5,148 nucleotides of DNA from Candidatus Anaerobutyricum stercoripullorum (GTDB lineage: Bacteria; Bacillota; Clostridia; Lachnospirales; Lachnospiraceae), in contig DXEQ01000300.1 of assembly GCA_019114885.1 (NCBI GenBank), positions 1-5,148 of the forward strand, in the 5' to 3' direction. The translations under genes and the position numbers were made by a program. Under the pieces are notes generated by a model. That model was not told the origin of the DNA. It searched no databases and saw nothing but the letters and a program-made list of their open reading frames with translations. Position 1 is the stretch's first letter; the number at the start of each line of letters is the position of its first letter. Of the stretch, positions 1-5,148 are shown in pieces.

Positions 1-195
1 AACGACCTTCTGGAGCGGATCGCCGCAGATCCGGCCTTCGGCATGACCATCGAGCAGCTTCGCGCCATCATGAAGCCGGAGAACTTCGTGGGCCGCGCGC
101 CGCAGCAGACGGAAGAGTACATCGACGAATATATCCGTCCGGTGTTGGAAGCCAACAAAGATATTCTCGGCATGAAAGCGGAGATCAACGTATAG
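1..195 (+). CDS. purB: Adenylosuccinate lyase, C-terminal fragment (5' end outside window)
   Basis: Only the last 64 codons are visible, in frame 1, ending at TAG 193-195. The segment fits the C-terminal all-helical domain of clostridial adenylosuccinate lyase: it begins NDLLERIAADPAF and carries the FVGRAPQQTEEYI signature at visible residues 29-41, which is typical of this family's tail. The enzyme is cytosolic and removes fumarate in two purine steps, SAICAR to AICAR and adenylosuccinate to AMP. The catalytic His and Ser and the fumarase-type signature lie in the missing part, so activity cannot be judged here. purA, encoding the preceding step to AMP, lies 2 kb downstream with one flippase gene between. 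Identification rests on recognition of the C-terminal motif; I consider it secure at family level. Confidence 0.9.
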   Translation, partial: NDLLERIAADPAFGMTIEQLRAIMKPENFVGRAPQQTEEYIDEYIRPVLEANKDILGMKAEINV

Positions 196-206
196 AGATA
201 AAAGGA

Positions 207-235
207 CCGCACAGTATTTTTTGTAAAATGTGCGG
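207..235 (+). other. Hairpin in the purB-flippase gap
   Basis: CCGCACA (207-213) pairs perfectly with TGTGCGG (229-235). Inside, TTTT 217-220 can pair with AAAA 225-228 around a TTGT loop, leaving GTA as a bulge. No T-run follows on the + strand, so it is not a typical intrinsic terminator in that direction. On the - strand the stem is followed by TCCTTTTATC, a weak tract. It may mark an mRNA processing or stabilising element between purB and the flippase gene, or a leaky terminator. Function is inference only. Confidence 0.45.
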
Positions 236-253
236 GCGAAACACAATCATCTG

Positions 254-270
254 AAAGGGAAGATACAGTG
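254..270 (+). promoter_or_regulatory. Ribosome binding site fixing a GTG start
   Basis: The purine-rich AAAGGGAAG (254-262) contains AGGGA ending at 260, seven bases before GTG 268-270. No ATG lies upstream in this frame within the gap, and the next in-frame ATG (codon 19) would remove part of the first membrane helix. This supports GTG as the start of the flippase gene. Confidence 0.7.
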
Positions 271-1938
271 GGAAGAAAGAATACGAGCGAAAAAAATATC
301 ATAACGCAGGCGTCCATTTTGATGGCGGCCGGAATTCTGGTGCGGATCATCGGCGTGTTATACCGCAGTCCCGTCACCAGTATCATCGGCGATGAGGGTA
401 ACGGATATTACAGCATTGCCTACAATATCTATTCCATGGTGCTGCTGATCTCCTCTTACAGCATACCGATGGCCGTATCCAAGGTGGTCTCGGGCAAGCT
501 GGCGCTCAAACAGTACCGGGAAGCTCACAAGGTTTTCCGCTGCGCGCTTCTTTATGTGCTCATCGTGGGCGCTGTGGCCAGCCTGTTTACTTTCTTTTGC
601 GCTTCGCTGCTGGTGCCGGACAGCCAGATGAATGCGGTACCGGTACTGAAAGTTCTGGCTCCGGCCATCTTCCTGTCAGGCTTTCTCGGCGTTCTGCGGG
701 GGTATTTTCAGGCGCACTCCACCATGATCCCTACTTCCATCTCACAGATCATTGAGCAGGTACTTAACGCCATCGTCAGCATCGGCGCGGCACTTTTGTT
801 TATCTGGCTGTTTGCCCGCGGGGATGAGGACGGCGTTCCGGTCTTCGGTGCCATGGGAAGCGCCGCCGGAATCGTGGTCGGCGTGGCTGCGGGTCTGGTG
901 TTCATGATACTCATCTACCGCCAGAACCGGACGTATTTCCGCAAACATTATAAAGAAGATGTTTCCCCGGCTGACAGTTCTTACAAAGAGATATTTAAGG
1001 TCATGTTTCTGATGATCACGCCGGTGATCTTAAGCACCTGCGTGTACAATATCAGCGCCACCATCGACCAGACGATCTTCATGGACGTGATGGATTACAA
1101 GGATGTGGCCGCCAAGACGGCGGCCGCCCTCTACGGCGTATTTGCCACAAAATACATGACACTGATCAATGTGCCGGTGGCGCTCTCCAACTCCATATCC
1201 ACGGCGATGATCCCGGCGGTTTCCGCCGCCTATACGGTGGAAGATTATGAGGAGTGCAACGAGCAGGTGAAGCAGTCGATTCATCTTACCATGATGATCT
1301 CCATCCCGAGCGCGGTGGGACTTGCGGTGCTGGCCTACCCTGTGATGCAGCTTCTGTTCCCGCAGAAGGATACCATCGATCTGGCCGTACATCTGCTGCA
1401 GATGGGATGTATCACAGTGGTATTCTACTGCCTGTCCACGGTGACCAACGGTGTGCTGCAGGGAATTGGAAAGGTCAATGTCCCGCTGCGAAACGCGGCG
1501 GTGGCTCTGCTGCTCCATGTGCTGCTGCTGTCCGGGATTTTGTACTTTACCAATATGAATCTCACCGCCCTGCTGCTGGCGACCATGTTTTACGCTTTCA
1601 TGATGTGCCTGTTAAACAGCATCAGTGTGAAGCGGTATCTGGGGTACCGGCAGGAAGTACGACGGACCTTTGTGATCCCGGCGGTTTCCGCCCTGGGCAT
1701 GGGAGTTTTATGCTACATTTTCTATCAGGGACTGTACATGATCCTGGGAGGTCTTCTGGGCGTGGTGCTCCCGGTCCGGCTGCTGGTACTTGTGTGCCTG
1801 CTGGTGTCCATCGGATTTGCCGTTCTGGTATATTTTGTGCTGCTGATCCGGCTGGGAGGAGTTTCAGAGAAGGAACTTCTGAATTTCCCGAAGGGATACA
1901 GGATCGTTCACTATGCGAAGCGGTATAAGCTGCTGTGA
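268..1938 (+). CDS. MOP-superfamily polysaccharide/lipid II flippase (SpoVB/YtgP/MurJ-like)
   Basis: A 556-residue integral membrane protein with about 14 hydrophobic segments spread over the whole length and a short charged N-terminus. Family signatures are visible: RGYFQ at 144-148, followed by IPTSISQIIEQ at 154-164, which is the typical SpoVB/YtgP motif; a cytoplasmic-loop-like charged stretch at 217-241; LQGIGK at 397-402; and a C-terminal LLNFPKG at 537-543. Length agrees with Bacillus YtgP (MurJ) and is slightly above SpoVB. Members move undecaprenyl-linked peptidoglycan or polysaccharide precursors across the cytoplasmic membrane; SpoVB is needed for spore cortex. Sequence alone does not separate a housekeeping MurJ-type flippase from a sporulation SpoVB or a polysaccharide exporter, so no gene symbol is given. 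It follows purB by 72 bases and may be read from the purB promoter. No strong terminator is seen behind it. Confidence 0.88.
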   Translation: MGRKNTSEKNIITQASILMAAGILVRIIGVLYRSPVTSIIGDEGNGYYSIAYNIYSMVLLISSYSIPMAVSKVVSGKLALKQYREAHKVFRCALLYVLIVGAVASLFTFFCASLLVPDSQMNAVPVLKVLAPAIFLSGFLGVLRGYFQAHSTMIPTSISQIIEQVLNAIVSIGAALLFIWLFARGDEDGVPVFGAMGSAAGIVVGVAAGLVFMILIYRQNRTYFRKHYKEDVSPADSSYKEIFKVMFLMITPVILSTCVYNISATIDQTIFMDVMDYKDVAAKTAAALYGVFATKYMTLINVPVALSNSISTAMIPAVSAAYTVEDYEECNEQVKQSIHLTMMISIPSAVGLAVLAYPVMQLLFPQKDTIDLAVHLLQMGCITVVFYCLSTVTNGVLQGIGKVNVPLRNAAVALLLHVLLLSGILYFTNMNLTALLLATMFYAFMMCLLNSISVKRYLGYRQEVRRTFVIPAVSALGMGVLCYIFYQGLYMILGGLLGVVLPVRLLVLVCLLVSIGFAVLVYFVLLIRLGGVSEKELLNFPKGYRIVHYAKRYKLL

Positions 1939-1990
1939 CAATCCGGCCGCGCAGTGCAAAAAATGCGGCAATGGCGCAGCTGCGGGGGAA

Positions 1991-2005
1991 CCGGCAGAAA
2001 GCCGG
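1991..2005 (+). other. Small hairpin downstream of the flippase gene
   Basis: CCGGC (1991-1995), loop AGAAA, GCCGG (2001-2005). The 5-bp stem is GC-only but short, and ACATACAGG follows instead of a T-run, so it is a poor terminator. Two other short inverted repeats lie close by: CGCAGCTGCG at 1975-1984, and GCCGC 1946-1950 with GCGGC 1965-1969. Together they suggest a structured 3' end of the purB-flippase transcript without a clear stop signal, so some readthrough into purA is possible. Confidence 0.35.
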
Positions 2006-2048
2006 ACATACAGGAGTGATCCATGGCGCAGGACTCTTTTGGCGAGGG

Positions 2049-2077
2049 TTGAATTATGAGGAAAAGTGGGATATAAT
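2049..2077 (+). promoter_or_regulatory. Sigma-A type promoter for purA
   Basis: A -35 box TTGAAT (2049-2054; 4 of 6 to TTGACA) and a perfect -10 box TATAAT (2072-2077) are separated by exactly 17 bases. The spacer contains no TG in the extended -10 position. Transcription would start near 2083-2085, giving a leader of about 130 bases before the purA ATG. It is the best promoter in the window and lies in the longest gap, directly upstream of the purA-glycosyltransferase-NusG II cluster. No PurR box or other operator was recognised around it. Confidence 0.8.
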
Positions 2078-2083
2078 AAGAAC

Positions 2084-2212
2084 GTTGTTTTTTAATCGCC
2101 TGCCCGGGCAGCGGTTTGGCGCGGCCGGCAGGGGAAGCGGCAAAAGAGACGGCAGAGAGGACTGCCCGCCGCTTCGTCAGATAGAATATAGATAACTGGG
2201 AGGAAAGAACGC
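2084..2212 (+). promoter_or_regulatory. Structured 5' leader of purA
   Basis: The predicted untranslated leader is GC-rich in its middle. It has a perfect 12-base palindrome CTGCCCGGGCAG (2100-2111). A two-part stem-loop follows: GAAGCGGC (2134-2141) pairs with GCCGCTTC (2168-2175), and inside it GGCAG (2151-2155) pairs with CTGCC (2162-2166). An alternative is CCTGCC (2099-2104) with GGCAGG (2127-2132), which would compete with the palindrome. No T-run follows the folds, so transcription attenuation is not obvious, and I do not recognise a purine or other known riboswitch class. The ribosome binding site GGGAGG (2198-2203), nine bases before ATG 2213, lies outside the stems. Regulatory function is inference. 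Confidence 0.5.
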
Positions 2213-3496
2213 ATGGTAAAAGCAATTGTAGGCGCCAACTGGGGTGATGAGGGAAAGGGAAAGATCACAGATATGCTCGCGCAGGATTCTGATATCATTA
2301 TCCGTTTCCAGGGCGGCGCCAATGCCGGCCATACAATCATAAATAATTACGGCAAGTTTGCCCTTCACACACTGCCGTCCGGTGTGTTTTACGGACATAC
2401 CACAAGTATCATCGGCAATGGTGTGGCGCTGAACATACCGGTGTTATTCAACGAACTGAAGGAGGTCACCTCCAAGGGTGTGCCGGAACCGAAGATTCTG
2501 GTTTCCGACCGGGCGCAGATTGTGATGCCGTATCACATTTTGTTTGATCAGTACGAGGAGGAACGTCTGGGCGGCAAATCCTTTGGTTCCACCAAGTCCG
2601 GTATCGCACCGTTTTATTCAGACAAGTACGCGAAGATCGGTTTCCAGGTCAATGAACTGTTTATGGAAGAATCCGCTCTCCGTGAAAAGATTGACCGGGT
2701 GCTCAGTCAGAAGAATGTCCTTCTTGAGCATCTGTACCACAAACCGCTGATCGACGCGGATGAATTATATCAGACACTGATGGAGTATAAAGAGATGGTG
2801 GCGCCGTATGTGTGCAACGTTTCCCTCTATCTGGACAAGGCATTAAAAGAAGGCAAGAACATCCTTCTGGAAGGACAGCTTGGTACCCTCAAGGATCCGG
2901 ATCACGGTATCTATCCGATGGTGACCTCTTCCTCCACACTGGCTGCCTACGGCGCCATCGGAGCAGGTCTTCCACCGTATGCCATCGAGAAGGTTGTCAC
3001 CGTGTGCAAGGCATACAGCAGCGCAGTGGGAGCAGGAGCCTTTGTCAGCGAGATCTTCGGCGATGAGGCGCAGGAACTTAGGGTGCGCGGCGGCGACGGC
3101 GGCGAGTTCGGCGCGACCACGGGAAGACCGAGAAGAATGGGATGGTTTGACTGTGTGGCTTCCAAGTATGGCTGCCGCATGCAGGGTACCACCGACGTGG
3201 CATTTACTGTTGTGGACGTTCTCGGCTATCTGGATGAGATTCCGGTCTGCGTCGGTTATGAGATTGACGGGGAAGTGACGACAGAATTCCCGGTAACCCC
3301 TCTCCTCGAGAAGGCAAAACCGGTATTAAAGACGCTTCCGGGCTGGAAGTGCGATATCCGCGGCATCAGGAAGTATGAAGATCTGCCTGAGAACTGCCGG
3401 AAATACATCGAATTCGTGGAAGAACAGATCGGATATCCGATCACCATGGTCTCCAACGGACCGGGAAGAGAAGATATCATTTATCGTACAGTATAA
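2213..3496 (+). CDS. purA: Adenylosuccinate synthetase (divergent clostridial type)
   Basis: A 427-residue cytosolic enzyme that joins IMP and aspartate at the cost of GTP to form adenylosuccinate, the first committed step to AMP; PurB completes it. Length matches the family (about 425-435). Visible landmarks: the N-terminal P-loop GANWGDEGKGK at 7-17, with the catalytic Asp at 12; QGGANAGHT at 33-41, with the catalytic His at 40; IIGNG at 66-70; the IMP loop GSTKSGIAP at 125-133; DPDHGIYPMVTSSS around 228-241; KAYSSAVGAG at 266-275; GATTGRPRRMGWFD at 300-313; and SNGPGRE near the end, in the guanine-binding region. It departs from the textbook sequence in two places: EGQLGT at 220-225 replaces EGAQGT, and AKIG at 140-143 replaces ARRG/ARIG. 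ATG 2213 is preceded by GGGAGG. It heads a probable three-gene unit. Retention of the catalytic Asp argues against a phage PurZ-like enzyme. Confidence 0.93.
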   Translation: MVKAIVGANWGDEGKGKITDMLAQDSDIIIRFQGGANAGHTIINNYGKFALHTLPSGVFYGHTTSIIGNGVALNIPVLFNELKEVTSKGVPEPKILVSDRAQIVMPYHILFDQYEEERLGGKSFGSTKSGIAPFYSDKYAKIGFQVNELFMEESALREKIDRVLSQKNVLLEHLYHKPLIDADELYQTLMEYKEMVAPYVCNVSLYLDKALKEGKNILLEGQLGTLKDPDHGIYPMVTSSSTLAAYGAIGAGLPPYAIEKVVTVCKAYSSAVGAGAFVSEIFGDEAQELRVRGGDGGEFGATTGRPRRMGWFDCVASKYGCRMQGTTDVAFTVVDVLGYLDEIPVCVGYEIDGEVTTEFPVTPLLEKAKPVLKTLPGWKCDIRGIRKYEDLPENCRKYIEFVEEQIGYPITMVSNGPGREDIIYRTV

Positions 3497-3501
3497 AGGA
3501 G
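3495..3501 (+). promoter_or_regulatory. Ribosome binding site overlapping the purA stop codon
   Basis: AAAGGAG begins within the purA stop TAA (3494-3496) and ends six bases before ATG 3508. This strong site fixes the glycosyltransferase start and, with the 11-base gap, indicates that purA and the glycosyltransferase are co-transcribed and perhaps partly translationally coupled. Confidence 0.75.
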
Positions 3502-3507
3502 ATTATT

Positions 3508-4530
3508 ATGAAACTGCTTTCCATAGCAATCCCAAGTTACAATTCAGCGGATTATATGAGGAATTGCATCGACAGCCTGCTGCCGGGCGGTGAGGAAGTA
3601 GAGATTCTTATCATTGACGACGGCTCAAAAGATGAGACACCGCAGATTGCGGACGAGTATGCGGCGAAGTATCCGTCCATCGTCCGGGCGGTACATCAGG
3701 AGAACGGAGGACACGGCGAGGCAGTCAACGCCGGTCTTCGCCATGCTTCAGGATTTTTTTATAAGGTAGTGGACAGCGACGACTGGGTGGACCCGGATTC
3801 TTATCGGAAGGTACTTGATTTCCTCCGGGAAGCGGTGAGAGAGGAAGAGCCGCTCGACATGCTCATATCCAACTACGTGTACGAGAAGCAGGGAGCGAAG
3901 CGCAAAAAGGTTATCCACTATCACTCCATTCTGCCGGAGGAGAAGTACTTCGGCTGGGAGGAGATCGGACATTTCGGTGTGAGTCAGAATATTCTGATGC
4001 ACTCGGTCATTTACCGGACGCAGCTTTTGCGGGATTGCGGATTTGAACTGCCGAAGCACACCTTCTATGTGGATAATATTTTCGTGTACTGGCCGCTTCC
4101 TTATGTGAAGAAAATGTACTATCTGGACACAGATTTCTACCGGTATTTCATCGGTCGGGACGACCAGTCTGTCAATGAGAAGGTGATGATGTCCCGCATT
4201 GATCAGCAGATCCGGGTCAATAAGATCATGATCGATATTTACGCGAAGCATGAGAACAGTTTTTCCTGTCCACAGCTTTGCGAGTACATGCAGCATTATC
4301 TGGAGACCATCCTGATGGTAACTTCGGTACTTCTTATGAAGATGGATACGGAGGAAGCCATTGCCATGCGGGATGACGTCTGGAGATACTTGAACGACAA
4401 GTCGCCGGAGGCGTACCAGATCATGAAAAAGACGCTGCTCGGAAGATTCTCCAGTTCCCACGGCAAGCTGTCCCATAAGATTACCATGGGCGGCTATAAG
4501 ATCGCGCAGAAGTGGATTGGATTTAACTGA
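3508..4530 (+). CDS. Family 2 glycosyltransferase
   Basis: A 340-residue protein with a GT-A fold of the GT2 family in its first half. It starts with the beta-strand LLSIAIPSYN (3-12), followed by IIDDGSKDET at 35-44 (nucleotide-sugar binding Asp pair 37-38). NGGHGEAVNAG at 66-76 comes next, then DSDDW at 89-93, the metal-binding DXD. YVDNIFVYW at 187-195 sits where many GT2 enzymes have the acidic acceptor-side motif, and YRYFIGRDDQSVN at 211-223 is a typical closing loop. The C-terminal part (about 225-340) is helical and basic at the end, with no membrane segment, so the protein is probably cytosolic or peripheral at the membrane. It transfers a sugar from an activated donor to an envelope lipid, glycan or other acceptor; donor and acceptor cannot be read from the sequence. 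It sits between purA and the NusG II gene, with no other glycan genes adjacent. Confidence 0.88.
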   Translation: MKLLSIAIPSYNSADYMRNCIDSLLPGGEEVEILIIDDGSKDETPQIADEYAAKYPSIVRAVHQENGGHGEAVNAGLRHASGFFYKVVDSDDWVDPDSYRKVLDFLREAVREEEPLDMLISNYVYEKQGAKRKKVIHYHSILPEEKYFGWEEIGHFGVSQNILMHSVIYRTQLLRDCGFELPKHTFYVDNIFVYWPLPYVKKMYYLDTDFYRYFIGRDDQSVNEKVMMSRIDQQIRVNKIMIDIYAKHENSFSCPQLCEYMQHYLETILMVTSVLLMKMDTEEAIAMRDDVWRYLNDKSPEAYQIMKKTLLGRFSSSHGKLSHKITMGGYKIAQKWIGFN

Positions 4531-4538
4531 CAGGCAGG

Positions 4539-4982
4539 ATGAGGATTCGGGAATTGAGACAGAGACGGCAAAAGCCACAGACAGAAGAACATAAAAGAAT
4601 CAAAAAGGCGGATGTGATACTGATATCCGCCTTTCTCATCGCAGGGCTCGCCGGATTATTCTGGCTGTCCGCCGGAAGAGAGGACGGGCGGATGGTCCGG
4701 GTCACGGTGGATGGAAAAGAGGCGGGGACCTATCCTCTTTCCCGGGATGACACGATACGGATCGAGGGTGTCGGCGGGAGCAACACGCTGGTGATCCGGG
4801 ACGGGCAGGCTGCCATGGAAGAGGCCGACTGTCCCGACAGGATCTGTGTGGAACACGCGCCTGTGGACAGCGTGGGAGAGACGATCGTGTGTCTGCCTCA
4901 CCGGGTGGTGGTGGAAGTGCTCTCCGAAGAAGGCGGTAACGAGGAGGGACAGACCCCGGAATTTGACGGGGTTGCCCGCTGA
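4539..4982 (+). CDS. Membrane-anchored NusG domain II protein
   Basis: A 147-residue protein with a very basic N-terminus (residues 1-23), one transmembrane helix at about 25-43, and an extracytoplasmic domain of about 52-128 that fits the NusG domain II family (formerly DUF1312). Diagnostic motifs are CPDRIC at 98-103 and CLPH at 118-121, giving three cysteines on the outer side, followed by a hydrophilic acidic tail. The family shares the fold of the extra domain found in some NusG proteins but lacks NusG's NGN and KOW parts, so a role in transcription should not be assumed; its function is unknown. The basic residues before the helix predict the N-terminus inside the cell. The gene follows the glycosyltransferase by 8 bases. 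The ATG has a weak ribosome binding site (AGG 4532-4534); an in-frame TTG at 4554 behind GAGGA 4541-4545 is a possible alternative start. Confidence 0.85.
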   Translation: MRIRELRQRRQKPQTEEHKRIKKADVILISAFLIAGLAGLFWLSAGREDGRMVRVTVDGKEAGTYPLSRDDTIRIEGVGGSNTLVIRDGQAAMEEADCPDRICVEHAPVDSVGETIVCLPHRVVVEVLSEEGGNEEGQTPEFDGVAR

Positions 4983-5034
4983 AAAGAAGCCTGCGGCAGA
5001 CAGAGAGAGCCGCGTGTGCGTTTATGTAAAATAA

Positions 5035-5074
5035 GACACCGATTTTTCTGATTTTGCAGGAAAATCGGGCTGTC
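5035..5074 (+). other. Stem-loop after the NusG II gene
   Basis: CCGATTTTTCTG (5039-5050) pairs with CAGGAAAATCGG (5057-5068) over 12 bp with a single G-U pair and a six-base ATTTTG loop. GACA (5035-5038) can add four more pairs with TGTC (5071-5074) across a two-base bulge. No T-run follows, so it is not a terminator by itself; the true terminator begins four bases later. It may protect the 3' end of the mRNA or act with the following hairpin. Confidence 0.6.
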
Positions 5075-5077
5075 GAC

Positions 5078-5134
5078 AAAAAGGGAAATCATTTTTGTTA
5101 ATTCGTTAACATATCTTGATTTTCCTTTTTTTTT
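5078..5134 (+). terminator. Intrinsic terminator of the purA-GT2-NusG II unit
   Basis: AAAAAGGGAAATCA (5078-5091) pairs with TGATTTTCCTTTTT (5117-5130) over 14 bp with one G-T wobble. The interior adds a second stem, TGTTAA (5096-5101) with TTAACA (5106-5111), closed by a TTCG tetraloop. A run of nine T begins at 5126 directly after the CC of the 3' arm. This is a strong rho-independent terminator. The A-run at the 5' base makes it potentially bidirectional. Confidence 0.75.
5095..5112. promoter_or_regulatory. Candidate Rex operator
   Basis: TTGTTAA-TTCG-TTAACAT matches the clostridial Rex consensus TTGTTAA-N4-TTAACAA at 13 of 14 defined positions (only the last base differs). Rex is the NADH/NAD-sensing repressor of fermentation and electron-transfer genes in Firmicutes. 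The site ends three bases before the -35 box of a + strand promoter, so it would control a gene right of the window. The same inverted repeat forms the tip of the terminator hairpin, so a purely RNA role is the alternative. Confidence 0.55.
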
Positions 5135-5144
5135 ACTATATTAT
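5116..5144 (+). promoter_or_regulatory. Promoter for a gene beyond the right edge
   Basis: TTGATT (5116-5121; 4 of 6) and TATTAT (5139-5144; 5 of 6) lie 17 bases apart, and the spacer contains the T-run of the terminator. A second possible -10, TATATT (5137-5142), gives a 15-base spacer. The start site would fall just outside the window, so the target gene is unseen. The AT-rich sequence makes chance matches more likely here than for the purA promoter. Confidence 0.5.
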
Positions 5145-5148
5145 TAAG

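Noticed and set aside
224..229. TAAAAT as a -10 box for the flippase gene
   Set aside because: No -35-like sequence lies 16-18 bases upstream (AAAGGA at 17), and the hexamer lies in the loop of a hairpin.
1030..1518. 162-codon - strand frame opposite the flippase gene
   Set aside because: The composition is dominated by His, Arg and Gly, as expected of the complement of a membrane protein gene; there is no domain.
1254..1928. 224-codon + strand frame inside the flippase gene
   Set aside because: It is a shifted frame of the flippase, rich in Gly, Arg, Ala and Cys without family motifs. The flippase frame continues unbroken through the region, so no frameshift is indicated.
1935..2195. 86-codon + strand frame in the flippase-purA gap
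   Set aside because: It starts at a GTG overlapping the flippase stop, has no ribosome binding site of its own, no recognisable domain, and runs through the purA promoter and leader stems.
2084..2212. Purine riboswitch in the purA leader
   Set aside because: The conserved core and loop sequences of the guanine/adenine riboswitch are absent and the region is GC-rich with different stems.
2213..3496. Phage-type PurZ (2-aminoadenine synthesis) instead of PurA
   Set aside because: PurZ enzymes replace the catalytic Asp of the P-loop motif; here WGDEGKGK keeps it, and the gene sits in a cellular purine context.
3754..3760. Run of seven T in the glycosyltransferase gene as a possible phase-variation site
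   Set aside because: Seven bases is short for slippage-based switching, it encodes a plausible Phe-Phe in the GT2 core, and the frame is intact.
3748..4578. 276-codon open frame on the - strand opposite the glycosyltransferase
   Set aside because: The protein looks like an antisense shadow, rich in His, Arg, Leu and Val, with no recognisable domain. The + strand frame has clear GT2 motifs and a strong ribosome binding site.
5027..5032. TAAAAT as a -10 box after the NusG II gene
   Set aside because: The matching -35 position reads AGAGAG, so no promoter is supported; a much better one lies at 5116-5144.

Overview
The window looks like ordinary chromosome of a Gram-positive anaerobe, most likely a Lachnospiraceae/Clostridia member. 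This rests on moderate GC, AGGAGG-type ribosome binding sites, a SpoVB/YtgP-type flippase, a clostridial style of PurA, a membrane-anchored NusG domain II protein, and a motif matching the clostridial Rex consensus. All genes are on the + strand. No RNA genes, mobile elements, CRISPR arrays or long repeats were seen.

Layout. Positions 1-195 are the C-terminal end of adenylosuccinate lyase (purB). A 72-base gap with a small hairpin leads to a GTG-started 556-residue MOP-superfamily flippase (268-1938). A 274-base gap (1939-2212) holds a near-consensus sigma-A promoter (2049-2077) and a GC-rich, foldable leader of about 130 bases before purA (2213-3496). Then come a family 2 glycosyltransferase (3508-4530) and a small membrane-anchored NusG domain II protein (4539-4982). 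The last three genes are separated by only 11 and 8 bases, so they probably form one transcription unit starting from the purA promoter. The tail (4983-5148) holds a 12-bp hairpin, then a strong intrinsic terminator. The tip of that terminator contains a Rex-like operator, and its 3' arm and T-run overlap a good promoter that points to a gene beyond the window.

How the genes work together. PurA and PurB catalyse the two consecutive steps from IMP to AMP, and PurB also acts earlier in IMP synthesis. The flippase between them and the glycosyltransferase after purA belong to cell-envelope chemistry. Their link to purine synthesis is positional only. The NusG domain II protein has no established function.

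Nothing here is a clear new multi-gene system. The points most worth a second look are the nested terminator/Rex operator/promoter at the right edge, the altered active-site loops of PurA, and the structured purA leader.
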